Part shown: positions 1-9,525 of the stretch, piece after piece | How the letters are laid out: the number at the start of each line of letters is the position of its first letter | Position numbering within the stretch: the first letter of the stretch is position 1 | Assembly (NCBI GenBank): GCA_002841865.1 | Contig: PHBD01000005.1 | Location: 83,020-147,019 of the forward strand | From: Deltaproteobacteria bacterium HGW-Deltaproteobacteria-19 | GTDB taxonomy: Bacteria > Desulfobacterota > Syntrophia > Syntrophales > PHBD01 | DNA: 64,000 bases | Reading direction: 5' to 3' | Translations under genes and position numbers: made by a program | The notes under the pieces: model-generated | What the model was told of the DNA's origin: nothing | Seen by the model: only the letters and a program-made list of their open reading frames with translations | Databases searched by the model: none

Positions 1-1
1 C

Positions 2-1417
2 GATGTTGCCATCATCCGGGGCACGACGGCCGACACGGACGGCAACATCAGCATGGAGAAGGAGGCCCTCACGATCGAGATGCTGGCCCAGGCGATGGCC
101 GCGAAGAACAACGGCGGGTTCGTCATTGCGCAGGTGGAGCGGATTGCCGACCGGCACACCATGAATCCGAAGAACGTCAAGGTTCCCGGCATCATGGTGG
201 ACTGCGTTGTTGTCGCCAGGCCCGAGAATCACAAGCTGACGTTCCTGGAGCAATACAACCCCGGATTTACGGGCGAGATTCGCGTGCCCATGGCCTCCAT
301 TCCGCCCATGGATCCGGGGCAGAGGAAGGTGATTGCCAGACGGGCCGCCTTCGAGCTTCGGCCCAACCAGGTGGTGAACCTCGGCATCGGGATGCCCGAG
401 GGGGTCGCCCGCATCGCCAATGAGGAAGGCATGCTGGATCTGCTCACGCTGACGGCGGAGCCGGGCGTGATCGGCGGGATGCCCAACGGAGGCCTCAATT
501 TCGGGACCGGCACGAACATCGACGCCCTTATCGATCAGCCCTATCAGTTCGATTTTTACGACGGGGGCGGCCTGGACATCGCCTTCCTCGGCTCCGCAGA
601 GATGGACGAGGCGGGAAATGTCAATGTGAGCAAGTTCGGCCCCCGTTTCGTCGGACCGGGAGGTTTCATCAACATCAGCCAGAATGCGAAGAAAATCGTG
701 TTTCTGGGCACATTTACGGCGGGAGGGCTCCAGGTGTCCGTGGTCGACGGCAAGCTCAGGATCGACCAGGAGGGGCGGGAACAAAAGTTTGTCAGGCAGG
801 TGGAGCAGATCACGTTCAGCGGTAAATATGCCGCTCTCAGGCAGCAGCCGGTTCTTTACGTCACGGAGCGCTGCGTCTTCAGCCTCACGCGGGACGGGAT
901 GGAACTCCTCGAGATCGCCCCGGGGGTGGATCTGGAAAACGATATCCTTTCCAAAATGGGATTCACGCCCGTGATGAAAACCCCCCCGAGGCGGATGGAC
1001 CCGCGGATCTTCGGCCTGGCGCCCATGGGGATCCTGCGCGACCTGCTGGACATCCCGATTGAAGACCGGCTGGTGTACGATGCCCGGGAAAACACGTTTT
1101 ACGTGAATTTCGAGAATTTCTACGTGAAGTCGCACGAGCAGATCAGCGGCATCCGGGATCATGTCGAAAAGATGCTGAAGCCGCTGGGAAAGAAGGTCTA
1201 CACGATCGTCAATTACGACAACTTCAACATCCTTCCCGAGCTCGTGGACGAATACGCGGAAATGGTCAAATATGTGATGCAGTTTTACGAGAAGGTGACC
1301 CGTTATACGACCAGCACGTTTCTCCGTATGAAGCTCGGCGACGAACTGGCGAAACGGGACGTGGCGCCCCATCTCTATGAATCGAAGGATGAGGCCCACC
1401 GGCTCCTGAAGGAATAG
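2..1417 (+). CDS. Acyl-CoA:carboxylate CoA-transferase (YdiF/propionate CoA-transferase family), 5' truncated by the window edge
   Basis: The reading frame is open from base 2, so the gene starts upstream; 471 codons are visible against about 520-530 for the family, and only the N-terminal part is missing. Family I CoA-transferases move CoA between acyl-CoA and free acids (acetate, propionate, butyrate) through a glutamyl-CoA thioester. The sequence TAEPGVIGG, about 153 residues into the visible part, matches the catalytic-glutamate region of the second domain. The GIGMPEGVA loop just before it and the GGLNFG stretch after it also fit. The gene converges on the ADP-forming acyl-CoA synthetase with 39 bp between stops. 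Both could act on the same acyl-CoA pool, but substrate cannot be told from sequence. Confidence 0.88.
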   Translation, partial: DVAIIRGTTADTDGNISMEKEALTIEMLAQAMAAKNNGGFVIAQVERIADRHTMNPKNVKVPGIMVDCVVVARPENHKLTFLEQYNPGFTGEIRVPMASIPPMDPGQRKVIARRAAFELRPNQVVNLGIGMPEGVARIANEEGMLDLLTLTAEPGVIGGMPNGGLNFGTGTNIDALIDQPYQFDFYDGGGLDIAFLGSAEMDEAGNVNVSKFGPRFVGPGGFINISQNAKKIVFLGTFTAGGLQVSVVDGKLRIDQEGREQKFVRQVEQITFSGKYAALRQQPVLYVTERCVFSLTRDGMELLEIAPGVDLENDILSKMGFTPVMKTPPRRMDPRIFGLAPMGILRDLLDIPIEDRLVYDARENTFYVNFENFYVKSHEQISGIRDHVEKMLKPLGKKVYTIVNYDNFNILPELVDEYAEMVKYVMQFYEKVTRYTTSTFLRMKLGDELAKRDVAPHLYESKDEAHRLLKE

Positions 1418-1456
1418 GCGCCGTTTTTCCCGGGATCGAATGGCCGGGACGGCCGG

Positions 1457-3559
1457 TCAGCGGGATCCGTGCCAGACGATCCGCGCGTCCACGGCAAGGC
1501 AGCCCTCCGGGGAGGCCATCAGGGGGTTGATGTCCAGCTCGGCGATGTCGGGGATATCGAGGGCGAGAAAGGACAGGCGCTCCAGGACGTCGATCACGGC
1601 TTTCCGGTCGATTCCCGGGCGGCCCCGGGTTCCCTCGATGAGCGGGGCGCTCTTCAGGGACCGGAGCATCTCCTCCGCTTCCTCCGTGTCGACGGGAGCC
1701 AGGGCACGGCTCACGTCGCGAAAGACCTCCGCGTGAATGCCTCCCAGGCCGCAAGCGACGACCGGGCCGAACTGGGGGTCCCGCTTGATTCCCAGGAGAA
1801 TCTCCAGGCCGGGGGTCTGCTCCTGGATCTGGACGGCCTCCACGGGGGTGTCGGGACTGCGGCGGCGGACGTTCTCCAGGAGCCGTTCGTAGGCCGCGGC
1901 GAGTTCTGCGGGGCTGCCGATGCCGGTGATGACGCCGTTCCACTCGGTCTTGTGGAGGAAGGCGTCACCCGCCAGCTTCAGGACGACGGGGTAGCGGAAG
2001 CGGGGAGCCAGGGCCTCCAGTTCGGAACGGCCGGCGGCGATGGCGCCCGGGACCGCGGGTATGCCGAAGGCCTTCAGGACTGCCAGGGCGTCCTCTCCAA
2101 GGAGGACGCCGCGCTCCCGTCCCTTCGCGAGGAGCGGATCCAGGGCGGTCCGGTCCACCGGGAATGACCTCGGGGCGGGAATTCGCCGGTTCTTCGCTTC
2201 GTGCCAGCGCCGGCTGAAGGAGAGGGCCCGGACGGACTGTTCGATGGTGGGGAAGCAGGCCATGCCCGGGATCGCTTCGTAGCGGTCCAAAAAGGGCTCC
2301 ACGTCAATGTAGACCCACATCGCCACGGGCTTTCCGTTGCCTGCATCACGCCGGGACCGCTCGCATACCTCCACCAGGTTCATGCTCTGGTGGAGCGGCG
2401 AGAGCGTGGCCGGCAGGATGGCCATCACCCCGTCCACGCCGGGACTCTTGAGGAATCCCGTCAGGGCCCTGCCGAAGGCGCCGGGGTAGTCGCCGCCGAT
2501 CATCCCGATGGGCCAGATGTCGAGGGGGTTGCCGATGGGAATCCAGCCGGGGATCCCCTGTTTCATCTCTTTCGCCAGACCTTCGGGCAACTCCGCCAGT
2601 GTGAGCCCCAGGGGCTCGCAGGCATCGACCACCATGATCCCCCCCGCCCCGGTGATGGTCAGGACCGCGATACGGGGTCCCGCCATCTCTCCCAGCAGGA
2701 GGAGGGCGTGGACGGCGTCGGTCAGCTCGGAGCCGTCGTTTACCCGGATGACACCGGTCCGGCGGAAGGCCGCTTCGAAGACCGCGTCCTCCCCGACAAG
2801 GGATCCCGTGTGGGAGAGGGCCGCCCTGGCCCCCGCGCGGGTTCGACCGGACTTGAAGACCAGGACGGGCTTCCGGCGGGTGATCTTCGCGACCGTCTCC
2901 AGGAACAGCGGTCCCCTGGAGATGCCCTCCATATAGATGAAGATGATCTTCGTCTCCGGATCGTCTTCCAGGTACTCCAAAGCGTCCACGACGTCCACGT
3001 CGGCACCGTTGCCGATGTCGATGGCCTTTCCCCAGTGCCGGTAGCCCATGTTCGGGGCCGCCATCTGGATGAAGCCCGTCTGGGCGATGACGGAGACAGG
3101 CGGATAGACCCGGGGGCGCTCCGTGTCCATGAAGGCCGTCGTGAAATTCCTGAAATTATTCAGAATCCCCATGGTGTTCGGTCCCAGGACCCGAACGCCG
3201 CCCTCCCGGGCGGTCCGGACGATCTCGTCCTGCATCGCCTTGCCCTTCTCGTCGGCATCGGAGAAGCCCTGGGTAATGACGACGACCCGGTCGATGCCGG
3301 CGCGGATGCAGTCCTTAAGGGCCGGCAGGACCCGGTCCCGGCCGGTGGAGATGACCGCCAGGTCAGCCGGTTCGGGGAGGTCCAGGACGCTCTTGTAGGA
3401 TTTCAGTCCATAGATTTCCCCGGCGTTGGGATTGATGGGGAAGAGGCGGCCTTCGTAGCCGTACCGGAGCATGGTCTCGGCGTTGTTGTACGAGTCGGGG
3501 CCTGAAGCCCGGGGAACGCCGATCAGGGCGACGGAGCGCGGTTCGAGGAATTTCTTCAT
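1457..3559 (-). CDS. ADP-forming acetate/acyl-CoA ligase, fused alpha-beta subunit type
   Basis: The 700-residue protein joins both parts of NDP-forming acyl-CoA synthetase: an N-terminal CoA-binding Rossmann domain (residues 1-130), succinyl-CoA-ligase-like domains (about 150-450) and a C-terminal ATP-grasp domain (about 480-700). The phosphohistidine motif SHTGS is present, with His at residue 250. These enzymes turn acyl-CoA + ADP + Pi into acid + CoA + ATP, the substrate-level phosphorylation route typical of energy-limited anaerobes, and can run in reverse. The ATG overlaps the gcvPB stop by 4 bp (ATGA) and has a GGAG site upstream, so it is probably translated with gcvPB as the last gene of the cluster. 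Acyl specificity is unknown. Confidence 0.9.
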   Translation of the reverse strand: MKKFLEPRSVALIGVPRASGPDSYNNAETMLRYGYEGRLFPINPNAGEIYGLKSYKSVLDLPEPADLAVISTGRDRVLPALKDCIRAGIDRVVVITQGFSDADEKGKAMQDEIVRTAREGGVRVLGPNTMGILNNFRNFTTAFMDTERPRVYPPVSVIAQTGFIQMAAPNMGYRHWGKAIDIGNGADVDVVDALEYLEDDPETKIIFIYMEGISRGPLFLETVAKITRRKPVLVFKSGRTRAGARAALSHTGSLVGEDAVFEAAFRRTGVIRVNDGSELTDAVHALLLLGEMAGPRIAVLTITGAGGIMVVDACEPLGLTLAELPEGLAKEMKQGIPGWIPIGNPLDIWPIGMIGGDYPGAFGRALTGFLKSPGVDGVMAILPATLSPLHQSMNLVEVCERSRRDAGNGKPVAMWVYIDVEPFLDRYEAIPGMACFPTIEQSVRALSFSRRWHEAKNRRIPAPRSFPVDRTALDPLLAKGRERGVLLGEDALAVLKAFGIPAVPGAIAAGRSELEALAPRFRYPVVLKLAGDAFLHKTEWNGVITGIGSPAELAAAYERLLENVRRRSPDTPVEAVQIQEQTPGLEILLGIKRDPQFGPVVACGLGGIHAEVFRDVSRALAPVDTEEAEEMLRSLKSAPLIEGTRGRPGIDRKAVIDVLERLSFLALDIPDIAELDINPLMASPEGCLAVDARIVWHGSR

Positions 3560-5016
3560 GCAGGGATCTCCGTGAGGGGGCGTTTCCAGACAACGTCGGG
3601 ATCCCGGGCGGCTCTCACCTCATCGAGGCGGCGGACCGGTGTCGTGAGCGGGGCCGAGCGGACCACATCGGGATTGTCCCGGGCTTCCCGGGCGATTGCG
3701 ATCATGGTGTTGCAGAAGGCGTCCAGCGTCTCGATGCTCTCGGTCTCGCCGGGCTCGATCATGATCGCCTCGGGGACGATCAGGGGAAAATAGATGGTGG
3801 GCGGGTGGAACCCGTAGTCCAGGAGGCGCTTGGCCATATCCGAGGTGTGAACGTTGCTTTCCTTGACCTGCCGCCGCCCGGAAAAGACGCATTCATGCAT
3901 GCAGGTCCGCGGGTACGGCAGATCGAAGTGTGGCTCCAGGCGGGCCTTGACATAGTTGGCGTTCAGCACCGCTGTTTCGGCGACGTGCCGGAGGCCTTCC
4001 GCCCCGAGTGTCCGAATGTACGTAAAGGCCTTCACCATGACGCCCACGTTGCCGTAGAAGGCCCGGACGCGGCCGATCGTGTCCGGCGCCGTGTAGTCCC
4101 AGCGGTATCCCGCGCCGGTCTTGACAACCCGGGGAATGGGCAGGAAGGGAACCATTTCCCGGGACACCCCGACGGGGCCGCTCCCGGGTCCTCCGCAACC
4201 GTGGGGGGTGGAGAAGGTCTTGTGCAGGTTGAGCTGGATCACGTCGAACCCGAGATCCCCCGGCCGGGCCTTGCCCAGGAAGGCGTTGGCATTGGCGCCG
4301 TCTCCGTAGAGCAGCCCCCCCCGGCCGTGGACGATGGCCGCCACTTCCGTGATGTTGCGCTCGAAGAGCCCCAGGGTGTTTGGGTTCGTCAGCATGAGGC
4401 CGGCCACGTCCTCCGCCATGAGCGAGCGGAGATGCTCCAGGTCCACGCCGCCCTCGGCGTTGGAGCGGACCGTCGTCACGGAGTAGCCGCAGAGGGCTCC
4501 CGAAGCGCAATTCGTGCCGTGGGCGGAATCGGGGATCAGGATCCTCGTTCGCTTTTCACCCCGTTTCTCGAAGTGCTTCTTGATCATCATGACGCCCGTC
4601 AGCTCCCCGTGGGCGCCCGCCGCGGGCTGGAGCGTGAAGTCGGCCATGCCGAAAATCTCCGCCAGGGCTTCCTTCAGCTCGTAGAGGAGTTGGAGGGTTC
4701 CCTGGGCGCAGGACTCCGGGGCATACGGATGGAGGTTGGCGAAGCCGGTCATCCGGGCCGTTTCCTCGTTGAGCTTGGGATTGTACTTCATGGTGCAGGA
4801 GCCCAGGGGGTAGAACCCCATGTCGACGCCGAAGTTGCGGCGGGAGAGGGCCGTAAAGTGGCGGATCAGGTCCACCTCCGCCACCTCCGGCAGGTCCACG
4901 TCACTCCGCAGCAGGGCCGGGTCGATCAGCTCCTCCAGGGGCGGGGCCGGAACGTCGCTCACCGGAATGGCCGTTGCCTGCCTGCCGGGCCGGCTCTTCT
5001 CGAAGATCAGTTCCAT
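3556..5016 (-). CDS. gcvPB: Glycine dehydrogenase (decarboxylating) subunit 2
   Basis: The 486-residue protein is the C-terminal-half type of the two-subunit P-protein, which decarboxylates glycine with pyridoxal phosphate and loads the aminomethyl group on lipoyl-GcvH. The PLP-lysine region reads [11 protein letters not shown], followed by the glycine-rich [10 protein letters not shown]. The N-terminal [11 protein letters not shown] stretch is also typical of this subunit. Length is normal. It needs GcvPA, encoded in the same cluster but separated from it here by a thioesterase and an EF-hand protein gene. An AGGGGA ribosome site precedes the ATG. Confidence 0.96.
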   Translation of the reverse strand: MELIFEKSRPGRQATAIPVSDVPAPPLEELIDPALLRSDVDLPEVAEVDLIRHFTALSRRNFGVDMGFYPLGSCTMKYNPKLNEETARMTGFANLHPYAPESCAQGTLQLLYELKEALAEIFGMADFTLQPAAGAHGELTGVMMIKKHFEKRGEKRTRILIPDSAHGTNCASGALCGYSVTTVRSNAEGGVDLEHLRSLMAEDVAGLMLTNPNTLGLFERNITEVAAIVHGRGGLLYGDGANANAFLGKARPGDLGFDVIQLNLHKTFSTPHGCGGPGSGPVGVSREMVPFLPIPRVVKTGAGYRWDYTAPDTIGRVRAFYGNVGVMVKAFTYIRTLGAEGLRHVAETAVLNANYVKARLEPHFDLPYPRTCMHECVFSGRRQVKESNVHTSDMAKRLLDYGFHPPTIYFPLIVPEAIMIEPGETESIETLDAFCNTMIAIAREARDNPDVVRSAPLTTPVRRLDEVRAARDPDVVWKRPLTEIPA

Positions 5017-5035
5017 GACGGATCCCCTGTTCGTC

Positions 5036-5725
5036 CTACTTTTTTCGAAGGAGTTCGTACTCCTCCCGGTTCAGGTAACCGTCACCGTTCCGGTCGGCAT
5101 TCCGGAAGGATTCGGGGGTGACGTCCCGGATCCAGATCTTGATTTCCTCGAAGCTGATCTTGCCGTCACCGTTGACGTCGATCTGCCCGAAGGTGACCAT
5201 GGCGTCCATCTGCACGATCCGGTCCGCCGGCAGGGAGAAGTGGGTCTGCACGATCAGCCAGTTCTTTCCCTTCTTCCGCAGGACCGCCGTCAAACGGCCG
5301 CCGATGTTCCGGTCAGCGCCCCCGATGACGCAGGAAAATCTGAGATCCGCGGCCACCCAGGCGACGGATCCCTGCGCCCCGGAGGACAGGACGGACCAGC
5401 CGATTGACTTGATACGGTCGATGCGGGCGAAGTCCCGGGCATAGGCCTTGCTCATCGCCTCCCGGCCGATGAACAGTTCGTCCCGGTTCGTGCCGATGGC
5501 CGTGACGCTGTCGTCGTGAAGGGCCATGACCCCTTTCAGGTCCTTCTTAATATACAGGTCGATGAACCGGTCGAAGGTGAGCATGGCTTCCTCGGCGGTC
5601 CGGGATGAAGCTGTGGCGGCGCAGGCGGCTGAAGGGCCGCCAAGGACTGCCGCGGCCAGAATCAGGAGCGCCGAGAGGATGGAGCAGGGGAGTCGAAATT
5701 TCCGGAAGTTCGATGCCGTTTTCAT
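5036..5725 (-). CDS. Secreted NTF2/SnoaL-like protein with a C-terminal EF-hand pair
   Basis: I chose the ATG at 5725 (229 residues) because AAGGAGG lies 5-6 bases before it; an adjacent ATG and a TTG lie further upstream. The N terminus has basic residues, a hydrophobic core and an Ala-rich end at SAACAA, which looks like a signal peptide. Residues of about 40-160 resemble the NTF2/SnoaL fold (DUF4440-like: [16 protein letters not shown], a mid aromatic-rich sheet). The C terminus has two canonical calcium loops, [12 protein letters not shown] and [12 protein letters not shown], each with D/N/D and a final E. Such proteins are usually periplasmic. It sits between the thioesterase and gcvPB, 20 bp from the latter. 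No role in glycine cleavage is known; function unknown. Confidence 0.8.
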   Translation of the reverse strand: MKTASNFRKFRLPCSILSALLILAAAVLGGPSAACAATASSRTAEEAMLTFDRFIDLYIKKDLKGVMALHDDSVTAIGTNRDELFIGREAMSKAYARDFARIDRIKSIGWSVLSSGAQGSVAWVAADLRFSCVIGGADRNIGGRLTAVLRKKGKNWLIVQTHFSLPADRIVQMDAMVTFGQIDVNGDGKISFEEIKIWIRDVTPESFRNADRNGDGYLNREEYELLRKK

Positions 5726-5783
5726 CATGTCCTCCTTGTTCGGTGGCAATGGTACGGGGCCGGAATGGATGCTCCTCCCCGCG

Positions 5784-6212
5784 TCACGCGGAAATGGTGC
5801 CGAACCGCTCCAGGATGGGGCGGTTTTCGGGGGTTTCCGGGACGATGACGCCGTGGGGGAATGGCCGTCCTTCCCGGTTCACGTGGACGAAGGTCAGGAA
5901 ACCGTCCACGAGCAGCTTGTCTTCGTTCTGCAGGAACACCTGGATATAGGCCAGGAGACTGGTTCGCCCGGTCTTCACGATACGGCTCTCGTAGCGGATG
6001 ATGGAGCCGCTGGGCACGGGCCTTTTGAACACCAGGCCGTGGATGTTGACGCAGAGGATGTTCGCCGGCGAGGTGAGGCCGGCGGCGGCGATGAACCCCG
6101 CCTCCACGAACCACTCGGCGTTCCGTCCGGCGAAGAGGGTGCCGTGGTGGTTCAGGTCCTCGCCCTTGACGAGGCGGGTAACGATATGCGTGGGAGGCCT
6201 GGGATCGCCCAA
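5784..6212 (-). CDS. Acyl-CoA thioesterase, hotdog fold (YciA/BACH family)
   Basis: The protein has about 142 residues. The motif NHHGTLFAG followed by the central helix is the signature of the cytosolic acyl-CoA hydrolase branch of hotdog thioesterases, which cleave acyl-CoA to acid and CoA, usually as hexamers. I chose the TTG at 6212 because AAAGGAG lies 7 bases before it; a TTG at 6218 is too close to that site, and no ATG fits. It lies 28 bp after gcvPA and 58 bp before the EF-hand gene on the same strand. The neighbouring CoA-transferase and ADP-forming ligase suggest CoA recycling, but the real substrate is unknown. Confidence 0.87.
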   Translation of the reverse strand: MGDPRPPTHIVTRLVKGEDLNHHGTLFAGRNAEWFVEAGFIAAAGLTSPANILCVNIHGLVFKRPVPSGSIIRYESRIVKTGRTSLLAYIQVFLQNEDKLLVDGFLTFVHVNREGRPFPHGVIVPETPENRPILERFGTISA

Positions 6213-6239
6213 GATCAATCTCCTTTGATGCGGCGGATT

Positions 6240-7571
6240 CTATGCACCCGTCAGGATCTCCACGACCCTGTCCATGTCGATCCTGGACAGCATCTCCGTC
6301 GCGCAGAACAGCAGGCAGCCCTCCAGCTCCGGATATTCGTGCCCCAGTTCGCAGCCGCCGATGATTCCTTCCTTCTCGAGAAGCGCGTTTGCGCCCCGGG
6401 AGTCCGGGCACCGGAGCACGAATTCGTTGAACTCAGGGCCGCTGAAGACACGCTTCCAGCCCGGCAGGGACAGGAGGCGGTCCTTCAGGTAGAGGGCTTT
6501 CCAGACATTCAGCTCCGCCAGCTTTTTCAGGTTCTTCCCGAGGCTTACGAGATAGACCGAGGCGGCCAGGGCGCAGAGGGCCTCGTTGGAGCAGATGTTG
6601 GACGTGGCCCTCTCCCGGCGGATGTGCTGCTCCCGCGTCTGGAGGGTCAGGACGAAGGCCCGGTTCCCGTCCCGGTCCACGGTGGCACCGGCAAGGCGGC
6701 CCGGAATCTTGCGCAGCAGCTTCCCGGTGGCGGCGAAGATCCCCAGATAGGGACCCCCGTAGGCCATGGGGTTGCCGAAGCTCTGCCCTTCTCCCGCGAC
6801 GATGTCCGCTCCCGAGGCCCCCGGCGGTTTCAGGATCCCCAGCGACAGGGCTTCTGTGAACGCGGCGACAAGGAAAGCACCGGCGCTGTGGACCGTTTCC
6901 TCCAGGGAGGAGAGGTCTTCGATGACTCCGAAAAAATTGGGAGACTGGAGGATGACCGCCGCCGTGCGGCCGTCCATGGCGCCCTGCAGCGCCTTTCCAT
7001 CGACCCGGCCGTCGGCCCCGAAAGGGACCTCCGCCAAATCGTACCCGTTTGCCCAGGCGTAGGTGGAAAGTACGCGGCGGTATTCGGGATGGACGGACCG
7101 GGCCGTGACGATCCGGTTCCGTCCCAGGGTCTTGGCGGCCAGGACCGCAGCCTCCGCCACGGCGGAGGCGCCATCATACATGGATGCATTGGCCACCTGC
7201 ATTCCCGTCAGGTTGGCGATCATGGTCTGGTATTCATAGATGGCCTGGAGGATGCCCTGGCTGATTTCCGCCTGATAGGGCGTGTAAGCCGTATAGAACT
7301 CGGAGCGGCCGGTCACGTGGCCCACGACGGCAGGGATGTAATGGCGGTAGGCCCCCGCCCCTGCAAGGACAATGCGGCCGGGGCGGTTCCGGGCGGCCAG
7401 CTCTTCGAGAAGAGAGAAAGCCTCCTGCTCTGCCAGGGGAGGCGGAAGGTTCAGGGAGCCTTTCAGCCGGAAGGATTCGGGGATGTCCGAAAAGAGATCC
7501 TCCACCGAGGCGACACCGATGGTTTCCAGCATCCGCCTCTTGTCCCGCTCGGTATGGGGTACGTATTCCAT
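6240..7571 (-). CDS. gcvPA: Glycine dehydrogenase (decarboxylating) subunit 1
   Basis: The 443-residue N-terminal-half P-protein subunit partners GcvPB. I start it at the ATG at 7571 because the protein then begins MEYVPHTERDKRRML, as in the family, with AGGA upstream; an ATG 14 codons earlier gives an untypical extension. Typical features are the AGAGAYRHYIPAVV stretch near residue 85, EISQGILQAIYEYQT and a glycine-rich segment near GGPYLGIFA. The gene is separated from gcvH by 369 bp holding two copies of the inverted-ended repeat, which may interrupt or modulate cotranscription. Confidence 0.95.
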   Translation of the reverse strand: MEYVPHTERDKRRMLETIGVASVEDLFSDIPESFRLKGSLNLPPPLAEQEAFSLLEELAARNRPGRIVLAGAGAYRHYIPAVVGHVTGRSEFYTAYTPYQAEISQGILQAIYEYQTMIANLTGMQVANASMYDGASAVAEAAVLAAKTLGRNRIVTARSVHPEYRRVLSTYAWANGYDLAEVPFGADGRVDGKALQGAMDGRTAAVILQSPNFFGVIEDLSSLEETVHSAGAFLVAAFTEALSLGILKPPGASGADIVAGEGQSFGNPMAYGGPYLGIFAATGKLLRKIPGRLAGATVDRDGNRAFVLTLQTREQHIRRERATSNICSNEALCALAASVYLVSLGKNLKKLAELNVWKALYLKDRLLSLPGWKRVFSGPEFNEFVLRCPDSRGANALLEKEGIIGGCELGHEYPELEGCLLFCATEMLSRIDMDRVVEILTGA

Positions 7572-7678
7572 GGCACCGTCCTGAAAAGGGTTTCCGCTTC
7601 CTTCAGCCGGCATGCTTTCCCGTAGCGGCTTCCATTCCTCGTCTTTGTCCGAAAAAGCGTATTGTAAAACGGTCTTTC

Positions 7679-7800
7679 AGGCTGTTCAAAAAGGGTTGCA
7701 TGCAAGGCGCCCGAAATTCCGGGCCGTGAGGCGTACTTTTTCGTACGTCGAACGGCAGGGGACGAGGGCAACGCGGCAGGCGGCGCTTTTTCAACAGCCT
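7679..7800 (+). repeat. Inverted-repeat-ended intergenic element, copy A
   Basis: This 122 bp unit begins AGGCTGTTCAAAAAGGG and ends with its near-complement CTTTTTCAACAGCCT. Inside are a GCATGCAAGGCGCCCGAA segment and a small palindrome around GTACTTTTTCGTAC. It has no coding capacity. It lies in the same orientation as copy B, 20 bp away, and opposite to copies C and D near 13.2-13.4 kb. Length and end structure resemble a MITE or a REP-like unit. Confidence 0.9.
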
Positions 7801-7820
7801 GGTTGTGAACCGATCCTCTG

Positions 7821-7940
7821 GGCTGTTCAAAAAGGGTTGAATGCAAGGCTCCCGAAGTCTCGATCCGCGAGTCGTACCCCTCGGTACGTCGAGCGGTGAG
7901 AGACGAGGGGAACGCAGCAGGCAGCCCTTTTTCAACAGCC
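7821..7940 (+). repeat. Inverted-repeat-ended intergenic element, copy B
   Basis: This 120 bp unit runs from GGCTGTTCAAAAAGGG to CCCTTTTTCAACAGCC and aligns with copy A along its whole length with scattered mismatches (for example GTACCCCTCGGTACGTCGA at the central palindrome). Its last base is the first base of the gcvH stop codon on the other strand, so insertion was tolerated exactly at the gene end. Confidence 0.9.
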
Positions 7941-8338
7941 TAGTGTGATTCCTGCAGGATCATCTCGCTATACGCCGCCGCGTCCAGCAGCACGTCCAGT
8001 TCCGACGGATCGTCCATTTTGATCCGGGCGATCCAGCCATCGCCGAAGGCGTCCTGGTTGAGCAGCTCCGGCCGGGTTTCCAGTTCGGTGTTGGCGGCGA
8101 TGATCTCACCGCTTACCGGGGCGTATATGTCGGAGACGGATTTCACCGATTCCACCACGGCGAACGCCTCCGCCTGGCGGACCTTTCTTCCCATCTGCGG
8201 AAGCTCCACAAAAACAATGTCCGTCAGCATTTCCTGGGCATAATCAGTGATTCCCACCGTGACCGTTCCGTCAGGTCCGATCAGGGCCCATTCGTGTTCC
8301 CGGGAATATCTGCGATCCGTCGGATTCGGTTTGGCCAT
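7940..8338 (-). CDS. gcvH: Glycine cleavage system H protein (operon copy)
   Basis: The 132-residue lipoyl carrier receives the aminomethyl group from GcvPA/PB and presents it to GcvT. The lipoylation site is Lys66 in VVESVKSVSD, followed by the invariant PVSGE turn. The N terminus (YSREHEW...GITDYAQE) is canonical. An AAGGAG site precedes the ATG, and gcvT ends 9 bp upstream, so the two are surely cotranscribed. A second, divergent GcvH is encoded at 54867-55265. Confidence 0.97.
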   Translation of the reverse strand: MAKPNPTDRRYSREHEWALIGPDGTVTVGITDYAQEMLTDIVFVELPQMGRKVRQAEAFAVVESVKSVSDIYAPVSGEIIAANTELETRPELLNQDAFGDGWIARIKMDDPSELDVLLDAAAYSEMILQESH

Positions 8339-8347
8339 AGGTGCTCC

Positions 8348-9469
8348 TTATATAAAGGTGTTGTAAAATTCGTTTTTCTTTTCCTTCCGGTAGAAGGGAA
8401 GCGGGACGACGGTCGCCCGGGCCTCGCTCTTCCGGATCCGGATGGTAAGAGATGTCCCCGGCTCGCGGCAGTCGGCGGGGACAAAGGCCAGTCCCACGGC
8501 CCGCTGCAGGGTCGGTGCAAAAGTGCCGGAGGTGACGTCGCCGATGACCACGCCGTCCCGGAAGACCTGGTATCCATGGCGGGCGATCCCCCGGTCTTCC
8601 ATTTGAAAACCCACCAGTTTGCGGCGAATTCCTTGCTGCTTTTGCTGCGCCAAGGCGTCTCGGCCGATGAAGTCCTTCTTGATGTTCACCAGCCAGCCGT
8701 AGACGACCTCGTAAGGGGTGACGCTCTCGCACATCTCGTTCCCGTAGAGCATCATCCCCGCTTCCAGGCGGAGCGTGTCCCGGGCCCCGAGCCCGGCGGG
8801 CCGGATCCCCTGGGCGCGACCGGCATCGAGGAGAATGTCCCAGACGCGTCCAGCCTCTTCCGACGCCATATAGACCTCGAAGCCGTCCTCGCCGGTGTAT
8901 CCGCTCCGGGAGAGAACCACCGGGACGGACCCGAGCGACGTTTCCAGGAATGAATAGTAGGTCAGAGGCTTGAGAAGAACCGGGACCAGTTCCTGGAGAA
9001 TCCCTTCCGCCCGGGGACCCTGGATGTCGATCTTGCCTATGGCGTCGCTCCGGTCGGTCACGTCCACCCCGCGGTAGCCCGTTTTTTCCCGAAGAGCGAG
9101 GAGCCACCGGTAATCTTTTCCCCTGGTGGAGGCGTTGGTTACCAGCCGGTAGCGATCGTTGCCGAAGCGGTACACCGTCAGGTCGTCCAGGATACCGCCC
9201 TTCTCATTCACCAGCAGGCTCAGGCGCATCTGGCCCGTCTCGAGCGGGGACAGGTCGCGGGTCAGGGCCTTCTGGAGGAACGGCAAGGCCTCGGGACCCG
9301 ACACGTCGATTTCTCCCATGTGGCACGTGTCGAACAGGGTGACCCGCTCCCGGGTGGCGTGGTGCTCCTCGATGACGTTTGTGTACTGGACCGGCATGGC
9401 CCAGCCCCCGAAATCGATGATTCGGGCGCCCAGGGCTTCATGGCGGCCAAAGAGAGGTGTTTTATTCAT
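8348..9469 (-). CDS. gcvT: Aminomethyltransferase (glycine cleavage T protein)
   Basis: The 373-residue T-protein releases ammonia from aminomethyl-lipoyl-GcvH and passes the C1 unit to tetrahydrofolate. I begin at the ATG at 9469, giving MNKTPLFGRHEALGA, with GGAAGGAA just upstream; the frame is open further upstream but shows no family similarity there. Recognisable segments are DFGGWAMPVQY, the FDTCHMGEI motif, YTGEDGFEVY and the C-terminal GDVTSGTFAPTL. It lies directly before gcvH. No dihydrolipoyl dehydrogenase (L protein) lies in this window. Confidence 0.96.
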   Translation of the reverse strand: MNKTPLFGRHEALGARIIDFGGWAMPVQYTNVIEEHHATRERVTLFDTCHMGEIDVSGPEALPFLQKALTRDLSPLETGQMRLSLLVNEKGGILDDLTVYRFGNDRYRLVTNASTRGKDYRWLLALREKTGYRGVDVTDRSDAIGKIDIQGPRAEGILQELVPVLLKPLTYYSFLETSLGSVPVVLSRSGYTGEDGFEVYMASEEAGRVWDILLDAGRAQGIRPAGLGARDTLRLEAGMMLYGNEMCESVTPYEVVYGWLVNIKKDFIGRDALAQQKQQGIRRKLVGFQMEDRGIARHGYQVFRDGVVIGDVTSGTFAPTLQRAVGLAFVPADCREPGTSLTIRIRKSEARATVVPLPFYRKEKKNEFYNTFI

Positions 9470-9525
9470 GGTTCCTTCCGGAATATCCTCTGTTCGGGGG
9501 CTTCGGGCCGCTTCGGCCGGGCCCG

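Noticed and set aside
5526..7625. A 699-codon open frame on the plus strand opposite the thioesterase and gcvPA.
   Set aside because: It is antisense to clear genes; the composition (Gly/Asp/His/Arg-rich) is that of a GC-rich shadow frame.
7679..7940. CRISPR array from two neighbouring repeats.
   Set aside because: The units are ~120 bp with inverted ends, lie only 20 bp apart, and show no regular spacers or cas genes.
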